64,000 nt of DNA from VRUE01 sp963753245. GTDB lineage: Bacteria; Actinomycetota; Thermoleophilia; Solirubrobacterales; 70-9. The first letter of the stretch is position 1; every line of letters begins with the position of its first letter. The position numbers and the translations under genes are program-made. Below the pieces are notes generated by a model. That model saw only the letters and a program-made list of their open reading frames with translations. It did no database searches and was not told the DNA's origin. Shown here in pieces: positions 17,275 to 25,096 of the stretch. The stretch lies in the NCBI GenBank assembly GCA_963753245.1, contig CAVWBK010000009.1:118894-182893 (forward strand), written 5' to 3'.

Positions 17275-18510
17275 GTGCGGGAGCCCGCCTCCGAGAGCCG
17301 CTCCGCGGCCCCTTCACGCTGTGACGTCGCCGTCATCGGCGGCGGCATCGTCGGCCTCGCGGTCGCCCGCGAGCTGAGCCGGCGCCGGTCTGCGAAGAGC
17401 GTCTGCCTGTTGGAGAAGGAGCCGACGCTCGGCGCCCACCAGACCAGTCACAACTCCGGCGTCCTGCACGCCGGCATCTACTACGCACCGGGCTCGCTGA
17501 AGGCCGAGCTCTGCGTGCGCGGTGCCGCCTCGCTCTATGAGTACTGCGAGGAGCGGGGGATCGCGGTCGAGCGCTGCGGCAAGCTGATCATCGCCACCGA
17601 GGCCTCCGAGCTGGCGGGCCTCGAGGAGCTCGCTCGGCGGGGGGCGGCGAACGGGGTCGCCGGGCTGCGGCGGCTGGACGCGGCCGGTATCCGCGAGCTC
17701 GAGCCGCACGCCAACGGGGTCGGCGGGCTGCACTCACCGCAGACCGGGATCGTCGACTTCCTCGCCGTCGCCCGCGCCTACGCTGCTGACCTGCTCGAGG
17801 CCGGCGGCTCGATCGCAACCGGCTGCGAGGTGGGACGGCTCGAGCCGCGCTCGCGCTCGCTGGCGCTCCACCACTCCCACGGCGTGACCGAGGCCGCCAA
17901 CGCGATCTGCTGCGCCGGGGCCTGGTCGGACCGCGTCGCGCAAAGCGCCGGCGCCGACCCCGATCCCCGCATCGTTCCCTTCCGTGGCGCCTACCTGCGG
18001 CTGGTCGCCGAGCGCCGCGACCTGGTCCGCTCCCTGATCTACCCGGTCCCCGATCCCTCGCTGCCTTTCCTCGGCGTCCACCTCACCAGGCGGATCGACG
18101 GCGAGGTCCTGGTCGGCCCGACCGCTCTGCTCGCCGGCGCCCGCGACGCCTATTCGCTGCGCCGGGTGCGAGGCACGGATTTGCGCGCGACGCTCGCCTG
18201 GCCGGGGACCTGGCGGATGGCGCGGCGCTGGTGGCGCACGGGGCTGACCGAGATCGGCCATGCCGCCTCGCGCCGCTCCCTCGCCGCCGCCGCGGCGCGT
18301 TACCTTCCGGGCCTCGAGCCGGGGGACCTCGAACCCGCGTTTGCCGGGGTCCGGGCCCAGGCGCTCGCCCGCGACGGCGCTCTGATCGACGACTTCGCCT
18401 TTTCGACCACGGCGCGCGCCCTGCATGTGCGAAACGCGCCCTCGCCCGGGGCAACGTCCTCGCTGGCGATCGCGGCGATGATCGCCGACGAGGCCGAGCG
18501 CCTGTTCTGA
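17275..18510 (+). CDS. lhgO: L-2-hydroxyglutarate oxidase, FAD-dependent
   Basis: Oxidises L-2-hydroxyglutarate to 2-oxoglutarate, passing electrons to oxygen or quinone. A DAO-family flavoprotein of 411 residues: the FAD Rossmann motif DVAVIGGGIVGLAVARELSRR starts near residue 17, followed by HQTSHNSGVLHAGIYYAPGS, which is a hallmark of LhgO, then PQTGIVDFLAVARAYA, and C-terminal HVRNAPSPGATSSLAIA at the flavin site. The start is GTG 17275. It stands alone between polysaccharide genes transcribed the other way and shows no obvious link to sugar chemistry. Confidence 0.87.
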   Translation: MREPASESRSAAPSRCDVAVIGGGIVGLAVARELSRRRSAKSVCLLEKEPTLGAHQTSHNSGVLHAGIYYAPGSLKAELCVRGAASLYEYCEERGIAVERCGKLIIATEASELAGLEELARRGAANGVAGLRRLDAAGIRELEPHANGVGGLHSPQTGIVDFLAVARAYAADLLEAGGSIATGCEVGRLEPRSRSLALHHSHGVTEAANAICCAGAWSDRVAQSAGADPDPRIVPFRGAYLRLVAERRDLVRSLIYPVPDPSLPFLGVHLTRRIDGEVLVGPTALLAGARDAYSLRRVRGTDLRATLAWPGTWRMARRWWRTGLTEIGHAASRRSLAAAAARYLPGLEPGDLEPAFAGVRAQALARDGALIDDFAFSTTARALHVRNAPSPGATSSLAIAAMIADEAERLF

Positions 18511-18519
18511 GCGGGGCCC

Positions 18520-19083
18520 CTAGCCCCGGTACTCGAAGGGCAGCTCGGCTTCGAATTCGGCCAGAGTCGGCGCCGTCGCGTCGCGTTTTGAGGGGATCAG
18601 CTCCTCGGTCGGCAGCGGCCACTCGATCCCGACCCCCGGGTCGTTGTAGGCGATCCCGCGCTCGATCTCGCCGGCGTAGTAGTTGCTCTGCTTGTAGAGG
18701 ACGTCGGCGACCTCGCTGAGCACGCAGAAACCGTGCGCGAAGCCGATCGGGCAGTAGGCGATTCGCATGTTCTCCTCGCTCAGCTCAAAGCCCTCCCACT
18801 CGCCGAAGGTCGGTGAGCCCCGGCGCAGGTCGACGACGACGTCATAGATCGCGCCGCGGCCGCAGCGGACCAGCTTCGCGGCGCCGGCGCCGATCTGGAA
18901 ATGCATTCCGCGGACGATCCCGTGTGTGGAGCGGGAGTGGTTGTCCTGGACCATCTCCTCGCCGATCCCGAGCTCGGCGAAGGCGCTTCGCCTGTAGGTC
19001 TCGCTGAAGAAGCCGCGCTCGTCGCCGAAGACCGCCAGCTCGATCAGCATCGGTCCCTCCAGTCTTGTCTGGACTCGCTCCAC
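18520..19083 (-). CDS. rmlC: dTDP-4-dehydrorhamnose 3,5-epimerase
   Basis: Epimerises carbons 3 and 5 of dTDP-4-keto-6-deoxyglucose before RmlD reduction. A 187-residue cupin. Visible family features are DERGFFSETYR, QDNHSRSTHGIVRGMHFQ with the catalytic His, VVVDLRRGSPTFGEWEGFELSEEN, and PIGFAHGFCVLSEVADVLYK. It is the downstream gene of a three-gene minus-strand operon (epimerase, reductase, rmlC), 12 bases after the reductase stop. It completes the pathway begun by rmlA and rmlB on the plus strand. Confidence 0.93.
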   Translation of the reverse strand: MERVQTRLEGPMLIELAVFGDERGFFSETYRRSAFAELGIGEEMVQDNHSRSTHGIVRGMHFQIGAGAAKLVRCGRGAIYDVVVDLRRGSPTFGEWEGFELSEENMRIAYCPIGFAHGFCVLSEVADVLYKQSNYYAGEIERGIAYNDPGVGIEWPLPTEELIPSKRDATAPTLAEFEAELPFEYRG

Positions 19084-19095
19084 TTCCCTGCCTCC

Positions 19096-19959
19096 TTAGT
19101 CGTTGGCGCCGCTGCTCGCGGCCAGTCCGGCCTGGTTCATGTAGTCGGCTAGCCCCTGCTGCCAGGGACGCAGGGCCGCCAGCCCCAGGGCCTGGGCCCG
19201 CGGCATCGCCAGTACTCCGTTCAGGGGCCGCGCGGCGCCGCCGGGTGCGATCGTCGTCTCGACCGCCTCGACCGGCACCGCGATCCCGGCCCGGCGCATG
19301 ATCTCCTCGGTGAACTCAAACCATGAGCAGGCTCCCGAGGCGCTCAGGTGAAAGACACCCTCGGCGCCGGCTGCCAGCGCCTCGATCAAGCCCGCGGCGA
19401 GGTCGGCGGTGAAGGTCGGCTGCAATCGCTGGTCGGCGACCATCTGCAGGGCGCCCTGCTCCTTGGCCCGCGCGACCATTCGCTCGACGAAGTTGCCGCC
19501 CTTGGAGGCGCTGCCGTGCAGCCCGTAGAGGCCGGCCGTCCTGACCACCAGGGCGCCCTCGCCGTAGGCGAGGGCGGCGTACTCCCCGGCGAGCTTGGTC
19601 AGCGCGTAGATCGAGCGCGGGTTGGGCAGGTCGGCCTCGCCGTAGGGCTCAGCTCGGGTCCCATCGAAGACGTAGTTGGTCGAGATGTGGACGAGCTTCG
19701 CCCCGCGGGCGGCGAGGTCGCGGACGGCGCGAACGTTGGCGGCCCAGGCTCGGTCGGGCTCGCTCTCGCAGACCTCGACGTTGTGGAAGGCGGCGCAGTT
19801 GAAGACGATCTCGGGTTGGATCTCCGCGAAGGCCCGATCAAGCGCCGCGGGGTCGGTGATGTCGAGCTCGGCGTGGCCGAAGGCGCGCGCCTCCTCGCCC
19901 AGCAGCGCCGCGAGATCGCTGCCGAGCTGGCCGCTCCCGCCGGTGATCAGCGCCCTCAC
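19096..19959 (-). CDS. rmlD: dTDP-4-dehydrorhamnose reductase-like enzyme (copy 2)
   Basis: A 287-residue RmlD-family reductase beginning MRALITGGSGQLGSDLAALL, with IVFNCAAFHNVEVCESEPD, STNYVFDGTRAEPY, the Tyr-x3-Lys of IYALTKLAGEYAAL, and HLSASGACSWFEFTEEIM. It overlaps the upstream epimerase gene by 4 bases and is followed by rmlC. The first RmlD has AWTDVDGAEE where this has AFHNVEVCES. Either one of the two makes rhamnose and the other a different deoxysugar, or they are redundant. Sequence alone does not decide. Confidence 0.85.
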   Translation of the reverse strand: MRALITGGSGQLGSDLAALLGEEARAFGHAELDITDPAALDRAFAEIQPEIVFNCAAFHNVEVCESEPDRAWAANVRAVRDLAARGAKLVHISTNYVFDGTRAEPYGEADLPNPRSIYALTKLAGEYAALAYGEGALVVRTAGLYGLHGSASKGGNFVERMVARAKEQGALQMVADQRLQPTFTADLAAGLIEALAAGAEGVFHLSASGACSWFEFTEEIMRRAGIAVPVEAVETTIAPGGAARPLNGVLAMPRAQALGLAALRPWQQGLADYMNQAGLAASSGAND

Positions 19960-21056
19960 AGGACCGCGGGGAAGCTCTCGAGCGCCGGCTGCACCTCACA
20001 GAGCAGTTCGAGCCAGCGGATGTTGTAGCCGTGGGGGTCGGTGAGCTGAGTCGGGTCATAGTCCTCGACCCGGGCGAGCAGTTCGGTGACCGACTCCAAT
20101 ACCGAGCGGCTCGGGTTAAAGCCAAGCACGGTCGAGAGCTTGGCGTTGGAGCACTCATAATCACGTGAGAGCTCTGGTGCCGGGGCCTCCTCGAGGCGCA
20201 CCTGGCGGCCGCCGAGCTGCACCGAGCCGGCGACGATCATCGCCAGCTCGCGGATCTGGTAGTTGGAGTGCACGACGTTGAAGACCTCGCCACGCACCTT
20301 CTCCGGCGGGGCCTCGAGCGCGGCGATCATCGCCTCGGCGCAGTCCCTGACGTCGACCAGCGGCCGCCACATCCAACCGCCGCCGTGCAGGCTGAGCGCA
20401 CCCTTGAGCAGGGCGTCTTTGACGAAGGTGTTGACGACCAGGTCAAAGCGCATGCGCGGGCTCCAGCCATAGACCGTGCCGTTGCGCAAGATCACCGGGC
20501 AGAGGCCCTCGTCGGCCATCTCGATCAGCTTCTCCTCGCCGTAGCGCTTCGAGGTCGCATAGGCGGCGCGCGGCTCGATCGCAGCATCCTCACCGTGCAT
20601 CCCGGCGGGCAGGCCGTCATAGAGCGAACAGGAGGAGGCGAATACGTAGCGCTCGATCCCCTCGGCCAGGCAGGCGCGGCCGAGGTCCTCGGTCGCCAGC
20701 GCGTTCATCTCCCAGTTGGCCTGCGGGTTGAAGTCGGCGGTCGGGTCGTTGCTGAGCCCGGAGAGATTGATCACCGCGTCGACTCCCTTCAGGGCGACCT
20801 CGGGGAGGTCGCGGACGTCGGCGACGATCAGCTCAATCTGCTCGCGAAACGAGGCCAGAGCCTCCTCGCCGAAGTAGAGGCGGTCGAGCACCCGCACCCG
20901 GTAGCCGCGCTCGAGCAGTCGCGGCACCAGCACGCAGCCGATATAGCCGCCGCCGCCGGCGACGAGGATCGTGCGATCGGGGTCCGGCGCGGCCTCAGAC
21001 AGTCCGTTGCGGCGTCGGGGCTCTTGCGCGGTCTCGGTTTTGCCGGAGCTGCTCAT
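19956..21056 (-). CDS. NAD-dependent sugar epimerase/dehydratase
   Basis: A 366-residue extended short-chain dehydrogenase. The NAD-binding motif is VAGGGGYIGCVLVPRLL near residue 32, followed by VINLSGLSNDPTADFNP, ASSCSLYDGL and the catalytic YATSK in AAYATSKRYGEEKL. The last segment GYNIRWLELLCEVQPALESF is unusual for common UDP-glucose epimerases. It heads the operon with the second rmlD and rmlC, so it may make another nucleotide sugar for the same glycan. The first 28 residues are charged and may reflect an overlong start. Confidence 0.8.
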   Translation of the reverse strand: MSSSGKTETAQEPRRRNGLSEAAPDPDRTILVAGGGGYIGCVLVPRLLERGYRVRVLDRLYFGEEALASFREQIELIVADVRDLPEVALKGVDAVINLSGLSNDPTADFNPQANWEMNALATEDLGRACLAEGIERYVFASSCSLYDGLPAGMHGEDAAIEPRAAYATSKRYGEEKLIEMADEGLCPVILRNGTVYGWSPRMRFDLVVNTFVKDALLKGALSLHGGGWMWRPLVDVRDCAEAMIAALEAPPEKVRGEVFNVVHSNYQIRELAMIVAGSVQLGGRQVRLEEAPAPELSRDYECSNAKLSTVLGFNPSRSVLESVTELLARVEDYDPTQLTDPHGYNIRWLELLCEVQPALESFPAVL

Positions 21057-21114
21057 CGGCGGCGAAGGTTAGCGGCGGGCGCTTGAATCGAGACCCGATC
21101 GGCGCCTGGGATTT

Positions 21115-22614
21115 TCAGTAGGCGCCTTCGCCGCGAATGATCGCACCGGGCGTACGCACGAGAATCGCCAGATCGCCCGCGATCGACAGATTGTCGAGGT
21201 AATCGCGCTCCATCGCCAGGCGCTCCTCGAAGGTCAGGTCGCTGCGTCCGTACACCTGCATCGGGCCCGTGATTCCCGGCTGCACGGCGAGCCGCAGCCG
21301 CTGGCGCTCATCGTAGGTATCGGCGATCTCACCGACCTCCGGTCGCGGCCCGACAAGCGACATCGAGCCGCCCAGCACGTTGACCAGCTGGGGTAGCTCA
21401 TCGAGGCTGGTGCGGCGCAAGAAGCGCCCTACACGGGTGACCCGCGGGTCATCGACCAGCTTGAAGGTGGGCTCCTCCAGCGCCTTTAGGTCGACGCCGA
21501 GATCGACCAGACGCTCCTCAGCGTCGTTGACCATGGTGCGGAACTTGATCACCTTGAACGGCACCCCATCCTTGCCGGCGCGGCGCTGGCGAAAGAGGGC
21601 CGGGCGCCCGGAATCGAGCAGGATGACGAGCGCGATCGCGGCCAGCAGCGGCGCCGCCACGATCAAGAGCAGGATCGAGACGAGGACGTCCATCGCGCGC
21701 TTCATCGCCAGGGTCGAGCGCGAGGGTGCCGAGAAGCGAAAGTCAAGGACCGGCAGCTCCGCGAGGCGGTTGAGCTCGATCCCGGGACCCAAGAGGCCGT
21801 AGTGGCGGGGCAGGAAGGTGAGGCCAAGGCCGGCCACCTTGCACTCCTCGATCAGCCTCTCGGCCGCCGCCTCGCCCATTTCCTCCTCGGTGACGATCAC
21901 CCGTTCGACTCCCCGTTCGGTGGCGATCCGCTCGAGCTCGGCAACCGTACCCAGGCGCGGCAGCCCGTCGGGGCTGGCGCTCGCCTCCGAGGCGGAGAGA
22001 TAGCCGACGATCTCGATTCGCGCCTCGGGGTGGGTGGAGACTCGGCGGGCGATCTGATCGGCGGCGAGCGCCGGGCCGACGATCAGACCGGTGGCGGCGC
22101 CGACCGCACGGTGCCAGACGAAGCGGATCGCGGCGCGCAGAAGGAAGCTGCCGGCCAGGACCGCCAGCCCGACACCGATCGCGGCGCTCGCATTCAGCGA
22201 CTGGGCGGGAGTCAGGGCAAGCAGGCCATCGAGGGCGAGGACGCCGAGTGCGCTGGCTGAGAGCAGCGCGGGCAGCTCGTCGAGGGTGCTGTGACGGATC
22301 CGGCGGTGGTCATGGTCATAGAGGCCGTGAAGCTTGAAGACGAGAATCAGGGTCGGGCTGAATAGCACCGCCCAAAACAGGGTCGCGATGTTGGCGCTCG
22401 AGCTGAGCGCCGTCACCACGCTGAGCGCCGCGATCAGCGCCAGCCAGTCGCCGGTCGCGAGCAGGCGCCGCAGCAGCGCGCCGCGCTGCTGGATCTGCTC
22501 CGCGATCGCGCTTCGCCGCGGCGGATCCCCCGGCGCCCGCGCGGGGCCGCCGGGGGCCGCGGCGGATCCCGACCGTGGGGCGGCGGCGGGCGTCGTCTTT
22601 GCTCGCTGGCTCAT
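21115..22614 (-). CDS. Polyprenyl-phosphate sugar-1-phosphate transferase
   Basis: Starts polysaccharide synthesis by moving a sugar-1-phosphate from a nucleotide sugar to undecaprenyl phosphate. The chosen ATG 22614 gives 499 residues and an ATGA overlap with the upstream ligase stop. Four N-terminal membrane segments lie at about residues 45-160, then a nucleotide-binding-like CoA_binding_3 region (IEIVGYLSASEAS...VERVIVTEEEM), one more membrane helix (MKRAMDVLVSILLLIVAAPL), and the bacterial sugar transferase core with KVIKFRTMV, RRTSLDELPQLVNVL, SLVGPRPE and QPGITGPMQV. It is WbaP/CpsE-like; the sugar is unknown. Confidence 0.93.
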   Translation of the reverse strand: MSQRAKTTPAAAPRSGSAAAPGGPARAPGDPPRRSAIAEQIQQRGALLRRLLATGDWLALIAALSVVTALSSSANIATLFWAVLFSPTLILVFKLHGLYDHDHRRIRHSTLDELPALLSASALGVLALDGLLALTPAQSLNASAAIGVGLAVLAGSFLLRAAIRFVWHRAVGAATGLIVGPALAADQIARRVSTHPEARIEIVGYLSASEASASPDGLPRLGTVAELERIATERGVERVIVTEEEMGEAAAERLIEECKVAGLGLTFLPRHYGLLGPGIELNRLAELPVLDFRFSAPSRSTLAMKRAMDVLVSILLLIVAAPLLAAIALVILLDSGRPALFRQRRAGKDGVPFKVIKFRTMVNDAEERLVDLGVDLKALEEPTFKLVDDPRVTRVGRFLRRTSLDELPQLVNVLGGSMSLVGPRPEVGEIADTYDERQRLRLAVQPGITGPMQVYGRSDLTFEERLAMERDYLDNLSIAGDLAILVRTPGAIIRGEGAY

Positions 22615-24602
22615 TCGCCGCCACCCTGCAGCTGCGGTGCGAGCGGGTTGAGGCGGCGCGCGTGTTCGATATCGCGGCTGGCGGCGGCGGCTTCCCCGGC
22701 CTCGCCCTCGACCCGGGCGCGCAGGGCGTAGAGCTGCCAGTTGCGGTCTTCGCGTTCGATCGCCTTGCCGAGCATTTCGCTCGCCCGCGGGTATTCGCCG
22801 GCGCGCTCGGCGACGAGGCCGAGCTGCAGGTAGGGCGAGGCGGCCCAGGGCTCGATCGAACGCGCGGTTTCGGCGTGACCGGTGGCGCCGGTCAGATCGC
22901 CGGCGGCGACGGCCTGCTGGCTGTCTTCGATCTCGTGTTCGACCAGCAGCGGGCCGGTGAGGGCAACCGCCGCCAACCAGGCCAGCGCCAGACCGATGAC
23001 CGCGAGCCCGAAGCGTCGCTGGGTCGGCGGGCCCTCGGCGCCGAGCTGTTGGCAGCGAGCGGCGACCATCGCCCCGGCACCGAGGAAGAAGACAGCAGCG
23101 AGCGCGGCGATCTGCCAAAACCAGTCAAAGCTGGCCGCCACGGCGAAGGCGACCATCACCGCGAGCAGGGCGCCATCGGCCTCGCGGCGGCGAGCCGACG
23201 CGGCGCGCCAGGCGGCGAAGGCGATCCAGATCGAAGCGAGGACCAGACCGATGACGAGCAGGCCGCCGATCAGGCCGAGATCGGCGAACTCCTCGAGGTA
23301 GAGCGAGTGTGCGTTGATCGCCGGTTGATCGATCGAGCGCAGCTGATCCCAGGAGAAGACGTAGGTGCCGGCGCCGTGGCCGATCAGCGGCTCTTCCTCA
23401 AAGGCGTCGATCGCGACGCGCCAGAATTCGTGGCGCCCACTACCCGAGAGGTTCTGCAGATGCTGGGCGGGATCTTGCGAGACCTGAATTTCAGAGCTGG
23501 AGAACTGGTGCCAGGCGCGGCTGCCAAAGAGCGCGAGGACAATCAGGACGGCGACCGCGCCCACCAGGGCAACTCGTTTGAGGAAAATCGGACTGCGGGA
23601 GATTCGCAGGGCGCTCTCGGCTCGTGGCCCGTCGCGGCGCTCGACCCGCCTCAGCAGCGCCCAGAGCGCCAGCGAGAGGGCGGTCCCGGCGAGCAGGATC
23701 AAGAGCACGCTCACCCCTTGATCAATCGAGGTCTGGGAGATTGTGTTGTCGGCGAGGCTGTGGCGGGCCCCGACCGCAAGCAGGGCTGGTAGCGCGCCCA
23801 GGGCCCCGATCACCAGGGTCCCGAGTAGCCAGAGCCGGTCGGCGGAGAGCACCAGCAGGCACAGGCAGGCGACGGCGAGGGTGATCAGGCCCCCGCGCGA
23901 GTAGGTGAAATAGATGGTCAACAGGGTCGCCGGGATGAACGCGACCGAGAGCCAACGAAGCGCGCTGTAGCGCGACCCGCGACTCATCCAGAGCCCGAGG
24001 GCGACGGTGATCCCGCACATCGAGGCGTTTGCGTTCCAGTAGCCGAGGGGATAACGCAGACGAGCACCGCTTCCCAGGCCTTCGGAGACCTCGATCACGT
24101 GGGGCAGGAGGCGACTGCCGAGGCCGCCCAGAACGACAATCGCGAAGCCGATCGCAATGCCTTCGGCGAAACGTTCGCGGTTTATGTCGGTTTGAGCAAG
24201 GAGAAAGGCGGCAAGAAAGAAACCTAGGTAGACGAGGACCCGATCCGCTTCGATCACGCTGAGCTCGACCGACCCCGACCAGAAGGACGAAAGTGCAGAC
24301 CAGATCACTAGAGATCCCAGCAGCCCGGCGATCCAGTAGAGGGGCCTGCCTATCCGTGCCGAGGACCCCGCGCCAAACACGATCAGGGCAACCACCACCA
24401 GCCAGGCGCCCAGACCGGCGATATGGCGGTCGACTACGTCAAAGCCGCCCCCACTCAGCCCCAGACCGACGATCAGGGCACAGGGCGCAAGGAACGCCGT
24501 CAATTGCTCTAATCTTGCCCCCAATGAAGGTGATCCACGATCAGACCGCCCCCCGGGGCCGGCGGAGGCTTCTGCTTTCCTCATTGTTGGCTCTGCTGGC
24601 AT
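22611..24602 (-). CDS. O-antigen ligase/polymerase-like membrane protein with TPR tail
   Basis: A 663-residue protein with about 12 membrane segments between residues 35 and 545. The Wzy_C/O-antigen ligase signature is GSGRHEFWRVAIDAF...PLIGHGAGTYVF...AHSLYLEEFADLGLIGGL. The last 110 residues (VAAGDLTGATGHAETARSIEPWAASPYLQLGLVAE) look like TPR helices. Such proteins polymerise lipid-linked repeats or join them to an acceptor on the outer face of the membrane. The start is uncertain. ATG 24602 has GGAAG upstream but overlaps the divergent secreted-protein gene by 79 bases; nearer TTG codons exist at 24524 and 24503. Confidence 0.87.
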   Translation of the reverse strand: MPAEPTMRKAEASAGPGGRSDRGSPSLGARLEQLTAFLAPCALIVGLGLSGGGFDVVDRHIAGLGAWLVVVALIVFGAGSSARIGRPLYWIAGLLGSLVIWSALSSFWSGSVELSVIEADRVLVYLGFFLAAFLLAQTDINRERFAEGIAIGFAIVVLGGLGSRLLPHVIEVSEGLGSGARLRYPLGYWNANASMCGITVALGLWMSRGSRYSALRWLSVAFIPATLLTIYFTYSRGGLITLAVACLCLLVLSADRLWLLGTLVIGALGALPALLAVGARHSLADNTISQTSIDQGVSVLLILLAGTALSLALWALLRRVERRDGPRAESALRISRSPIFLKRVALVGAVAVLIVLALFGSRAWHQFSSSEIQVSQDPAQHLQNLSGSGRHEFWRVAIDAFEEEPLIGHGAGTYVFSWDQLRSIDQPAINAHSLYLEEFADLGLIGGLLVIGLVLASIWIAFAAWRAASARRREADGALLAVMVAFAVAASFDWFWQIAALAAVFFLGAGAMVAARCQQLGAEGPPTQRRFGLAVIGLALAWLAAVALTGPLLVEHEIEDSQQAVAAGDLTGATGHAETARSIEPWAASPYLQLGLVAERAGEYPRASEMLGKAIEREDRNWQLYALRARVEGEAGEAAAASRDIEHARRLNPLAPQLQGGGE

Positions 24603-25096
24603 TGGCGTGCTTCCCAGTTTTCGCTCAAGCCGAAGGGTCCAGTGGCGTCCAGTACGAAACCGGCCTGCCGACCGCCGAAGGCCACCATTCCTCCGAACAC
24701 GAAGGAATCGCTAAGAGCTCGACGCAGGGCGGTGGCACACCCACAGCGCCTCCTCCGGTCGGGTCTGGATCTGGATCGTCGGCTCCAAGTGAAGGCTCAT
24801 CGGGTGGGATTCCATCTGGACAATCTGGACAACAGAGTGAAGCCGCGACGGGCAACCGTCCACAAGCGCACCAGGGTAGCCCAGCGCCAAGCCAGAGTAA
24901 CGGCGCCAAGCAGGCCGCATCTTCTCCTGCTCCGGCTCCAACGAAGAGTGTCGCGGACAGCGGCAGCAGCACACCGCTGGTGCCGATCCTGATCGCGATC
25001 GCCGCGCTGGCCGCGATCTCGGTCGGGGTCGTCCTGGTCCGCCAGCGTCGCCAGGGGCAGGCCGGTGACGGCGGTCTCTCGACTCGAGCGGGCTAA
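24524..25096 (+). CDS. Secreted, C-terminally anchored low-complexity protein
   Basis: A 190-residue protein of unknown function. It has a signal peptide (basic RGRRR, then LLLSSLLALLALACFPVFAQA), a long Ser/Gly/Pro/Gln-rich stretch at about residues 40-145, and a single C-terminal membrane helix (PLVPILIAIAALAAISVGVVL) ending in a basic tail. That layout resembles a wall- or membrane-tethered surface stalk, although no LPXTG motif is present. A TAATCT sequence at 24510-24515 lies about 8 bases before the ATG and no clear ribosome-binding site is seen, so a leaderless transcript is possible. It overlaps the divergent ligase gene. Confidence 0.65.
   Translation: MKVIHDQTAPRGRRRLLLSSLLALLALACFPVFAQAEGSSGVQYETGLPTAEGHHSSEHEGIAKSSTQGGGTPTAPPPVGSGSGSSAPSEGSSGGIPSGQSGQQSEAATGNRPQAHQGSPAPSQSNGAKQAASSPAPAPTKSVADSGSSTPLVPILIAIAALAAISVGVVLVRQRRQGQAGDGGLSTRAG

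Noticed and set aside
22615..23118. Upstream extension of the sugar transferase frame
   Set aside because: Arg/Ala/Pro-rich text out of phase with the real ligase gene. The ATGA junction at 22614 fits translational coupling.
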